Assembly (NCBI RefSeq): GCF_964204645.1
Contig: NC_134025.1
Span: 12,343,001-12,407,000 of the forward strand
Direction: 5' to 3'
DNA: 64,000 bases
From: Tubulanus polymorphus
Taxonomy: Eukaryota; Nemertea; Palaeonemertea; Tubulaniformes; Tubulanidae
In this document: positions 40,801-52,800 of the stretch, one piece after another
Layout: every line of letters starts with the position of its first letter
How positions within the stretch are numbered: the stretch's first letter is position 1
Made by a program: the position numbers and the translations under genes
The notes under the pieces: generated by a model
Told to the model about the DNA's origin: nothing
The model's input: only the letters and a program-made list of their open reading frames with translations
Databases searched by the model: none

Positions 40801-43800
40801 CTATCACTGACTGACGGGAGGCTAACACAAGATTAGCCTGACCCCGAACCGACAACGGAATTACATGCGAAACAGACCGAGCCAAAGATTGGATAATCCG
40901 GTCCATTCCCTCCAGTTTTAGGGCAACTGACTCTGGGTCGAAGCCCGCATGAACGGCGGTGTGAGTCTCGCGAAGCTCACCCGTCAACACCTTAAGTGCC
41001 ATATCTTGAAACGAACCAACCCTGGTAAGATTGTCCAGGATTGACGTTATGACCACCAAACCGGACTTAGGCAAACGAATACCCGACTGTGCTGTAACAG
41101 TATCCGGGCTGATCAAAGTATAATCAGCATCCAGGCAGTTATGACTGTGCGCCTATAGTTGGATCGGTTGAACTAAAATATTTCCCAGATTTCATTCCCC
41201 GTTCTGGAGGGGGAAATGAAAATGTTCTAGGCCGACATTCACCCCATAATTGCGTATCCAATCGAGCCCATTCTCTCGAAACCGCTGACGATTTTCGTAA
41301 AACGTTAAGATCGGTGTCCGGAGGGCGATAAGCTTCCATTGACTCACCGACCAGAGGAGCTGCTGTGGGCTTAGCGCGAGTTGCCCCGTGCTTGACAAAG
41401 AACTCACTTATCATCGCTCTAAATGGCATGTCCCCCGCTGGTTCGGATAAAACTGGACGGGACGGAGATACATTGCGAGCCAGGGAAGCCCCCATCGTCT
41501 GGGGCAACCCACAATTGCTCGCGACAGGAACGACCCCAGAAGGAATTGCCGCTTCTGGGACCGGATCCTCATTGAAATCAGACCCTACCGCAGCATCCAG
41601 GAATTCAGAGTCAGAATTCCGAAGAACTGAGTGGGCTGGCGAACTTCTAACCGGACAATCAGGAATAGGCTTACCTGTTGTAGAGGTTGCAGCGACTTGT
41701 TGCGACGAAGATAACAAGTTTAAAATTTTCTCTTCAAATACATGGAAATCCTTCTGAGTCAGGTATTTTCCAGTATCCCGACGATCATGCCGACTTCGGT
41801 GACGGTCCCTCGAACGGGATCGAGACCTACTAGAAGAATCGCTTTCATCGCTAACCGCCGTCGACGAACGATGAGAAGACCGACGGCGAAACTTCCGACA
41901 ATAACGATCGTAGTCCCTCTCGCGATCAAACCTTGATCTGCGAGAAGGAGATCTTGCTCGTTTATTACGCTCACGGCGTCTAAATCTAGTGGGAGAGCGA
42001 GCTCTATCCCCGGAGCGACGATCAGAATCAGACGATGAACGTACCGGATGTTTTGAACCGGACGACGTCTGGACCGAACCGGTGCCCGAACCGGACCGGT
42101 GCCCGAACCGAACTGATGCCCGACCCGGACCGGTACCGACCGAACCGGTGCGGGCCGTTCGCGACTACCGCGGCGCGCGCTTTGTTCCGAACATGTAGTC
42201 TGAACCGGCCGAACCGGCCGAACGACCAGAGACCGGTGAATGACCGGAGACCGGTGCCGGTGAACCAGCGTTCCTCCCCGGTGAACGGAGTTGGGAAGCC
42301 GATCGTACCTGAACGACTGGCGACCGCTCCGCTTTACGATAAGAAACAGGATTAGAAACGTCGGTTGGCACATCGGCCGAAACCGACGAATCCCTGCTAT
42401 TTCGACGACGATCTCTTAGTTTAAGAGCCTTATCGGCCCGAAGCCAAAGGTCCTCGGACCACACCTCGCAAATCTTGCAAGGATTGCTCCTTGCACATAT
42501 TTGACCGGATTTGCGCCTGCACGACGCACACGAATCGTGGTTGTCCCAGGCGCCAAACAAATGCCCGCATCCCTCCCTGCCACGATGTTGACCCTTAGGA
42601 GGGGGTGGCATAATTATCCTATTACAAATCAAAACAATTCAATTCAATCAAATTATATTTGTAAATAAAATTCTTATGGAAAAATAGAAACCAGGGATAA
42701 CCCCCAAACCGAACGGACTCACCGTTATGAGAGTGAAAACTCCCTAATATCCTAATTCCCAGATTTTTACGGCGAAAAAATCCAACGCGTTCTACTGCGA
42801 GAACGCCAAGAAAAAAGATGGCGGATTTCGCCGGTGGCTAAATGCAATACCGCAGGGCCGGGTCGTATAGAAAAACCATTGGCGATCAATCCAAATTTAG
42901 AAAATATTGGCAAAAACCATAGGAAAGGGTACAGTACTCGACGGAAATAAATTAGTGTCCGTTATATGAATCAAATCTTGAAGCTGAAAATTCTCAATAC
43001 CATGTTATTATCGTTAGCATATTCATGATACGAATAAACGCTACTAGAAATGCAGTTGTTTTTGCCAGACAACAATGGCTTCAAGTCGGCCATCTCAATT
43101 CTGATTGGGCAGTTTTACCAAGGGCAGATATATGAATAAACCAAATATCGTCTTGTGTCTGATTGACCCAATTTTTGTCAAAGCGTTTTCAAAACTTCCC
43201 ATGTAAACTTTAAAAATGCACAAAAGTGTTGATTTTGTGTGAAATGGCCAAAAGTGGGCCACCTTGATTCCCATCGGACCAAGTTTTGGGCCACACAAAC
43301 CTAATATCAATATATAGACCATACATCAAAGTATATTGAAAACTAGATTCTGTCTACAGATGGAAGAACAGACAGCAGAAAAGTGAACGCATTAGACTTA
43401 CGTAAGTACCAAGTAGGCTAAAAACCCACTACAGTGGAACTTCATCATAATGTATTCTGATATGACGATTTATCAGTAAAAAATAACTGTGACCAAAATG
43501 AGAAAATTTGTGAATTTTTGGAAATTCATATTCATTTACCTTCCAGCTGTGTTTAACAGCAACGTCACTTATATTTAAACAGCTTGAGCGAGTCATGATT
43601 CCAGCAAGGATCAACGTGGTTGCAATAGATGGTTCCTATGATGAAAATCAAACAACAAATTGTTAAGAACCACAAAGCAACCATTTTTTTTGGCCTGCTT
43701 GGGATTGATTAATCTAATATTTCTAAAGTCCCATTCACAGAACTAGTTTAGACCAGTCTAAATGGTTTGCACCAGGTCCGGTCCAAATTTGGACTGGACC

Positions 43801-46800
43801 GAATCTGAGTGTGCGTTCACACACGCTAAATTGGCAACAAATTGTTATGACTGGGCCCTCAAGATGTCGACATAAGTATTTTACCCTGAAATTTATATCT
43901 AGTCCCTGGCAGTTTTTTATTTGAACAATTCTGATCATTACAGTTTATCATATATCTGGACACATCAATCAATGATAGATTCTAGGTAATTTTCGGAACA
44001 GTTAAAACAGATATAAACATGTACTCTTCGAGCAACACATGCTGAGATTTTAAGATATGTAATACATGTAATCCGTTAGCATTTACATCAATTTTATGAA
44101 ATCTAAAAACTATATGAAATCAGCTTGATGAGGAATTGGTGACATGTTTGATACGATTAAATTTATATCCCAGAGTATGATTTAGACTGGATCTGGTACC
44201 AGTTTCTGTCCACAGACACAGTCCGTTTTAGTCTGTTCAAAAATTTGGACTGGACCTGGTTCGCTCTTTTCGGTGGGTAGAAATTAGACCAGTCTAAAAT
44301 GGACCAGATCAATTTGGAACAGAAGTTTTTGCTCATGTGAACACTTGGTACGGTCTTGACTGGAATGGACCAAATTTAGACCAGTCTAAATAACGGCGTG
44401 ATAATGCGTCTTAAGAGTTATGCAACTATTTTGTGTGGCAATGTGTGTAAATTCATGAAACTTATAAAGGGTTCGTAATGAAATTGGTTAAGTTACATGT
44501 ATTTATATATGTCATACTTTTTATAGATCTAAAATAATTTTGTATTATAATGTGGTACAGTCATTGTTTGGTCAACTTCCATGTTGTTAAATTAAGTTGG
44601 TCTGTCATTCATTCTGTCGCTGCAGTGTTTTCATTATGAGTGGAATTTTGCTCCAGCTGCAGCTGGACGTACCACCTACCAAGAAGAATTCTGCAGGAAC
44701 CCAACGAACCACAATTGATCGGAAAACTCTTCTCTGAATATTGGGAATTCATGCGGTCACATGTGCATATTATGATACAAAGTATACATATAGGTTCAAC
44801 TTCAATTTTCCTCTCCCCTGTTAGGGATAAGGAAACAATATACTGGTAATATATTTTGCCAAGTGAAGATTTGTCATTTTGAGTTACAGCATATGCTTGA
44901 AGCGTATTCAACTGAGCAATCTGATTGGACAGAAATGCTACATTGGTGTAACGGTATACTACCCCCAGTAGTTATTTGAACATCAGCATGCAGTAACAAA
45001 ATAATCTTCATCCAATAGTGTAATTGTCATCAACAAATACTAAAGATTTTACGAATACAATGTACAAGTTTTACCTTGGAAGTGATATGTACGTCTTCTA
45101 CAATGGGTAGATTTGTTGTTCTAGCTTCGATATAATCGGGATGTATAACAATAAAGCCACTGTCATCAATGACAAAACAACTGAAAACAAATACCGCTAA
45201 CATTAGGTAAAAATAGGAATAAATCAAATATCGGGGAGATGTAGGGTGGGCAGTTCAGGATGGTTGAATTCTGCAACAAAATAATCAAAATCGTTTCTTA
45301 ATAATTTGGATTTGTTTAATCAAAGGATAACGGAACTCAAAGGATAAGACTTTTCTGTAAAAAAAATGTATACAGGGTACAGTTTCCCGAAGCTAACAAG
45401 AAAAATACCTAGTATCCTCCATCGCTATGGCTAATATAAAAAGGATACCAGGGTTTATTGTGTTAATTCAGTGACCATATGTGCAGACTAATGCCTTTGG
45501 AGTATGGATTTTACCAGCGAAAAATGTAAGGGCAAATTTTTACGATCACAGACGTTTTATAATGAAGGGAACTTAGATTTCTTCATTTTTGAGTATTTTC
45601 CACATTAAATCTTGGAAGGACTACGGAAAAGAGTGAAAACTGCAGTGGATTGCATTCAAATGATGGGAATGATTAGATCGAAAATTAAGATGGAAATGTG
45701 AAGAAATTATAGACAGGTTATCAAGAAAAAATTGTTTTAAATAATTATGATAAAAACAAGACTTTTTTCAACAATGATGTTTATGGCGGAATTTCTGAGG
45801 GAAAACCGTGATCCAAGTACAATGTTATGAAAAGCATGCATCCCCTAGAACCAAGAAATTCTTATGAAAATCTGTCAATTTTCAATCCATCAATCACCTC
45901 CACGATGCACTCTACTGTATAAACATGTAGCAATCACACACAGCTGCATGATTGATCATGAATATATGTAGTAGTGGGTTTTCCCCAATGACTCGAATAG
46001 ACACCTGCCTTACAACATAGGCCTACCAGGATTGAAAGAAATCAACATGATTTATATACCGTCCATTGTGTGAACTCGGAAGCTGAACGATCAATTACAT
46101 AGATTCACTGCCCCTCTCCCAATTTCATTGCCTTTTTCAAAAATTCACAGCTATCCATGGACGTGAATTGATTTTTTTCAGTTCACTGCTATTCACTGCT
46201 CGCAAAAATGAAGTGAGACTATAGCCGCGATAACACAGAGACCATTTGGCCAGGGCCAAATTGCAAGGATCAGGCTCGAGCCAAATTTGGCCCATGCCTA
46301 ATTAGAGAGCGCGTTCACACGCAAACCATTCACTCGATGCTAAACAATGCTCAAAGCGAAGTGGGTCATTTCCGGTACCAGTTGCAATTTAGATGCAATC
46401 GTTTGTCTCGTGCTAAAATTTGGCTCGGGCCTGGTCCAACGTTTTTGGTTGGGCCAAATTTGGCCATGGCCAAACAGGCTCGGGCCCATTTGTCACCCCT
46501 GAGAACAGTTTTTCCGGGCCAAAAATGCTTGTGTGATCGCGGCTTATATGCAACGTCTTCAGAATATTCAGTTGGCTTGATGAAAGGGCAGAAATAGTTT
46601 ATGTTCAACTCCAGAATGATATGATGAAAGCAGTACTATCATGGGGGGTTTATTCTTAGGCCAGTCAGGCATGTTGAAAGGTAGAACCTCCAAATCAATA
46701 GGATTCTTCCCTACATGGTCTCACAACATGCCATAAAATCACAAATGATTCTATCTGTTGGTGTAGCCTGTATCCTGCTCACAAGCATGTTCGCCAAACA

Positions 46801-49800
46801 CAGATGGCCACCAGTCAGCCATCTTGAGAGGTGGTACTTCCGTAATCAATAAGGTAATTCCCTACATGGTTTGACATCATGTCATTAAGTCTCACAAGAT
46901 TCTATCTGCTGGTTCAGCCTGCATCCTATTCACAATGATGTTTGACAAACAAAGATAGCCGCCAATCTGCCATCTAGAAAGGTGGAACTTCCAAAATCAA
47001 TAGGGTTCTTCCCTACATGGTTTGACATCATGACATGAAATATATACATGTCAAATATGTACATGATGCTTAAAATTACAATTTTTGGAACTAAAATTTG
47101 TATTTCCGAGTAGTACTTACCCTTTCCTATGGTTTTTGCCAATATTTTCTAAATTTGGATTTATCGCCAATGGTTTTTCTATACGACCCGGCCCTGCGGT
47201 ATTGCATTTAGCCACCGGCGAAATCCGCCATCTTTTTTCGTCATAGCAGACCAATAAAAAAAAACCAGCTATGCGGGGCAGGTGGGCGGGATTCCCACCA
47301 TAGGAAAGGGTAAGTACTACTCGGAAATACAAATTTTAGTTCCAAAAATTGTAATATTTCCGTCGAGTACTGTACCCTTTCCTATGGTTTTTGCTAGACT
47401 AGCCTAGCACAAGGATGGTGGGAAAGGTAGATAGAAAAACCACCGCTCAAACGCAAGGTAAGAGGGAAAAAGAGAGCACTTACCCAAGCACGGAATGGAG
47501 CACTGTAGCACAGGGAAGACCGGTTGGCCACAGTGAGTCCGTCCAGCTCAGGGCCCCCCCCCAGAATTTTGCGAAATTAATACTTGCAGATATGAGCCCA
47601 AACTATGTACAAGGATACACCCCCTGTGATCCTGATAATGCTACATAAATATTCTACACTAAAGGGTCCGATCGGAAAGAACGGACACCTTGAGCCATGA
47701 CAACAGGACCAAGTGAAGCTAATGAGCCTAACTGGCCTGAAACATCCCGTAAATAAAATGACGTGAATGTCGACGGTGAATTCCAAAAGGCGGCCCGACA
47801 GACTTCCTCCAACGGAGCACCCGAAAAGGCTGCGCAGGAAGTAGCCATAGACCTCACTTGATGAGAAACGACTCCCTCCGAGGAAAGATTCTCCTTCAAT
47901 AAAATGTCCTTGATCATTGAAGAGACCCATCGGGCTACTGTGTCCCGCGAAATATCACCCTTTAGGTGATCCAGCAGCGGAATAAATAACCGCTCCCATG
48001 AACCCCTCCGTGAAGCAGAGCGATCTAAATAGAAACACAACGCCCGCACAGGACATAAAGTCCTGTCCGGGATGCCCGGTTCCACTCGATGTTTTAGGGC
48101 TTCAATTCGCCATTGACGCCCAACCGAGCCTGGTCGTTGGTTCTTTGCCAAAAATTCCAAAGCAGGCCGCAGCGAAACAAATTCATTCGCTGGCCCAAAG
48201 ACAATGTGACCTTGTCGGACTGAAAGCGCATGAATCTCAGAGCGACGGGCCGAGCAAGCCAAGAACAGCGAAAATACAGTCTTTTTTGACAAATTTGCAA
48301 AAGACGCTGCCGAAAGAGGTTCAAATGGAGCCTCCATTAACTTCTTCAAAATTACAGACAGATCCCATGGTGGAACTGTCCTTGTTACCCGAGGCCGGGA
48401 AATAGAAAACCCAGCAACCAGCTGGGATATCCGATGATCCCCTGCTACATTTGGCCATCCAGAAGCACGCAATGTATGAGAAATCGCGGAGCGGTAACCT
48501 TTAATAGTTATGACCTGTAAACCTTTTGCTACAAATAGGTGCAGTAAAAAATCTGCCAATTGAGCTACAGAGGGTGAGCATGGATCAATTTCCCCTGCAG
48601 CACACCAATCCGCAAAATGACTCCATTTGGCATCGTAAATGGTACTTGTCGATGGCCGCTTAGATCCTGCGATAAAGGAGGCAGCCTGTTCTGAAAAGCC
48701 TGAAGCTGACAAGGATCGCTGGACAATGGCCAGGCGAGCAGATTTAACCACTGGCTGTTTGGATGATGCCGAAAGATCCCCTGAGACAGAAGCGATGGGA
48801 AATTCGGAAGAATCCTGGGGTTGTCGCACAGTAGGTTGAGAAGTGGTAGGAACCATTTCTGAGCCGGCCAACATGGTGCTACCAGAACTATGTTGCAATT
48901 GACTGATCTCTCTATTTGATCCAGTAAGCGCGGCAGGACTGGTGTGGGCGGGAACGCATACGCATGCATCCCCGACCAGTCCAGAGAGAAGGCATCGACC
49001 CCCCACGCTTCCGCGTCTGGAAACGGGGACACAAACAGAGGACACCTCCGATTGAACCGGGTGGCAAACAGATCCAGCAGCGGATTGCCAAAAATGCCCC
49101 GAACCCGATCGGCTACTTCTTGGTGGAGAACCCATTCTGTCGCAATAGCCTGACCTCGACGAGACAGAGCATCGGCCATCACGTTCCTTTTCCCTGCTAA
49201 ATGTGCCACAGTCAGGGACACGCCCTTTGTCTGGCACCAAAGAAGAATTTTGGCCGACAGACCTGTGAGGGTTTCTGAGTGAGTGCCCCCTTGGTTCTGA
49301 AGGTAAGCCCTCACTGTTGATTGTCTGTGGCTAACCAAACGTGGTGGCCCTCCACTCTCCTGTGAAAGAACTTCAGGGCCTTCCACACGGCCAGCATTTC
49401 TAGGAAATTTATGTGGTTGGTGGCCTCGTAGCGAGACCATTTCCCGGCTTTGACTCGGTTCTCCAGATGTGCCCCCCAACCTTGGTGACTTGCATCCATG
49501 AATACACGAACTGGAGCCTCTAACGGGGCTAGTGACACCCCGAGCCGAAGATTCGTAGTGGCCGCCCACCACTGAAGATCCGGACTTAGATCGGTTGGAG
49601 GTACGGGAATCAAGGCCTCCCAGTTGCCCTTCGACTGAGACCAGAAGACCTTCCAATATTGTTGCAAGCGCCTGCTTCTGAGGCGGCCTAAGGGCACCAC
49701 CAGACCCATGGAGCTGATGGAGCCTAGAAGCCGTGACCAGTAACGAGCTGTTCTCGGGGTTGTGGACACTCCCGCTACAGCTTCTTGAAGTTTGGCCACT

Positions 49801-52800
49801 CGAACCATAGACGGAAAGACTTTGCCGATTCGGAGATCGAAGTCCATGCCGAGATAAGTGAACTGTTGGGCCGGCGTCAACTGAGATTTTTCCCTGTTTA
49901 CGCGGAACCCTAGCTGATGGACTAAGTCCAAGACTGAGGTCATTGCCTCCCGACATTCCTGAGCCGAATTCGCGACTATTAACCAGTCGTCGAGGTAAAC
50001 GAACAGTCGAACACCCCTTGACTGAAGTACCTTCTGAACTGACTTGACCAACTTGGTGAAAACCCACGGGGCCGTACTGAGGCCAAATGGAAGAGACCTG
50101 AATTGGAACTGGCGGCCTTTCCACTTTATCCTGAGAAATCGCCGAGATTTTAGGTGAATTGGAACCTGAAAGTAAGCATCTTTCAGGTCCAATGAAGCCG
50201 CCCATTGACCCGGACGGAGCCCTTGAATCACGTCCTTGGGCTTGGTCATCCTGAACCTTGGAATGTCTAGGTGCCGATTGAGGGATGACAGATCTATCAC
50301 TGTCCGTTGACCCCCTGTGGCCTTTGGTACCATGAATATTCGAGAAAACCAGCCGGGAGAAGTTTCGTTGCAAACTGGTTCTATCGCTCCCTTCTCTGCC
50401 AGTTCCTTGAGAGCCGGAGAGATTAAGGCCTCCTGACCTGGTTTTGGCCGCATGTCGGGAGGTGACCTCATCAGGCGCGGTCGCCTTAGGAAACGGAGAC
50501 GGTAGCCCCGAGAGACGACCCGGGAGGGCCAACCGTCTCCAAAGAGGTCGGACCAGTGGGTTGCTGCCTGCTGCAGACAACCTCCCACTGGTCCCAAGAA
50601 TTCATTTCGAGTTTTTCCGAAAGGAAGAGCCCCTTTTTGGAGCCTTCCCCTTGCCTCGATACGAACCGGAACTGTTACGACCGGACGAGGCTTGACACGA
50701 TTGTTGAAGTTGCGCGCTAGTTCTCCAATCGGCATCCGAAGCCGCCTGAGAAAGCGCTGAAGTTTGAGATGGTCCTGTTTGCGTCCGTGCCGAACCTTGC
50801 GCCGCCGGCGTCGGACCAGAACGCTTTTTCCACGGAGTTCGGGGGTTGGACTTGGCCTGAACCTCCCGAATCTTCCTCAGCTCTGCGGAAACCGGAGCGC
50901 ACCAACCGGAGAAGAGACGTGAAGACGTCCCCAATGGGGCTCTCAGCAAAGCATTGGACACCATATCCGGTAGACAAGTTTTGGCACTGGAGTCCATCAC
51001 TGACTGACGGGAGGCTAACACCAGATTAGCCTGACCCCGAACCGACAACGGAATTACATGCGAAACAGACCGAGCCAAAGATTGGATAATCCGGTCCATT
51101 CCCTCCAGTTTTAGGGCAACTGACTCTGGGTCGGAGCCCGCATGAACGGCGGCGTGAGTCTCGCGAAGCTCACCCGTCAACACCTTAAGCGCCATATCTT
51201 GAAACGAACCAACCCTGGTAAGATTGTCCAGGATTGACGTCATGGCCACCAAACCGGACTTAGGCAAACGAATACCCGACTGTGCTGTAACAGTATCCGG
51301 GTTGATCAAAGTATAATCAGCATCCAGGCAGTTATGACTGTGATCCACAGCACCTGGAGTTGCGTAATACGCCGAGCGAAATGCGCCTATAGGTGGATCG
51401 GTTGAACTAAAATATTTCCCAGATTTCATACCCCGTTCTGGAGGGGGAAATGAAAAAGTTCCAGGCCGACATTCACCCCATAATTGCGTATCCAATCGAG
51501 CCCATTCTCTCGAAACCGCTGACGATTCCCGTAAAACGTTAAGATCGGAGTCCGGAGGGCGATAAGCTTCCATTGACTCACCGACCAGAGGAGCTGCTGT
51601 GGGCTTAGCGCGAGTTGCCCCGTGCTTGACAAAGAACTCACTTATCATCGCTCTAAATGGCATGTCCCCCGCTGGTTCGGATAAAACTGAACGGGACGGA
51701 GATACATTGCGAGCCAGGGAAGCCCCCATCGTCTGGGGCAACCCACAATTGCTTGCGACAGGAACGACCCCAGAAGGAATTGCTGCCTCTGGGACCGGAT
51801 CCTCATTGAAATCAGACCCTACCGCAGCATCCAGGAATTCAGAGTCAGAATTCCGAAAAACTGAGTGGGCTGGCGAACTTCTAACCGGACAATCAGGAAT
51901 AGGCTTACCTGTTGTAGAAGTTGCAGCGACTTGTTGCGACGAAGATAACAAGTTTAAAATTTTCTCCTCAAATACATGGAAATCCTTCTGAGTCAGGTAT
52001 TTTCCAGTATCCCGACGATCATGCCGACTTCGGTGACGGTCCCTCGAACGGGATCGCGACCTACTAGAAGAATCGCTTTCATCGCTAACCGACGTCGACA
52101 AACGATGAGAAGACCGACGGCGAAACTTCCGACAATAACGATCGTAGTCCCTCTCGCGATCAAACCTTGATCTGCGAGAAGGAGATCTTGCTCGTTTATT
52201 ACGCTCACGGCGTCTAAATCTAGTGGGAGAGCGAGCTCTATCCCCGGAGCGACGATCAGAATCAGACGATGAACGTACCGGATGTTTTGAACCGGACGAC
52301 GTCTGGACCGGACCGGTGGCCGAACCGGACCGAACCGGACCGATGCCCGACCCGGACCGGACCGGTACCGACCGAACCGGTGCGGGCCGTTCGCGACTAC
52401 CGCGGCGCGCGCTCGGTTCCGAACATGTAGTCTGAACCGGCCGAACCGGCCGAACCGGTGAACGACCAGAGACCGGTGAATGACCGGAGACCGGTGCCGG
52501 TGAACCAGCGTTCCTCCCCGGTGAACGGAGTTGGGAAGTCGATCGTACCTGAACGACCGGCGACCGCTCCGCTTTACGATAAGAAACAGGATTAGAAACG
52601 TCGGTTGGCACATCGGCCGAAACCGACGAATCCCTGCTAACTCGACAACGATCTCTTAGTTTAAGAGCCTTATCGGCCCGAAGCCAAAGGTCCTCGGACC
52701 ACACGACGCAAATATTGCAAGGATTGCTCCTTGCACATATTTGACCGGATTTGCGCCTGCACGACGCACATGAATCGTGGTTGTCCCAGGCGCCAAACAA

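Larger units (their letters stand above)
36947..42949 (-). mobile_element. DIRS-type retrotransposon, copy 2 (defective)
   Basis: Same ends as copy 1 (TTACAATTTTTGG and CGACGGAAATA). Inverted terminal repeats are at 36991-37110 and about 42811-42930, and the internal complementary region at about 37163-37258. Several small deletions disable it: 41 bp in ORF1 near 41150, losses at about 40247, 40435 and 40030 around the ORF1/RT junction, a one-base loss in RNase H at about 39166, and a deletion at about 38465 removing the recombinase N-terminus. No target duplication is evident. Confidence 0.9.
36685..43539 (-). other. CACHD1: CACHD1 intron holding DIRS copy 2
   Basis: 6.9 kb intron, nearly filled by the DIRS element at 36947-42949. 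The remainder (42950-43539) is AT-rich with a diverged fragment of the 'GCCCACTTGGGA' family at about 43050-43425. Confidence 0.85.
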
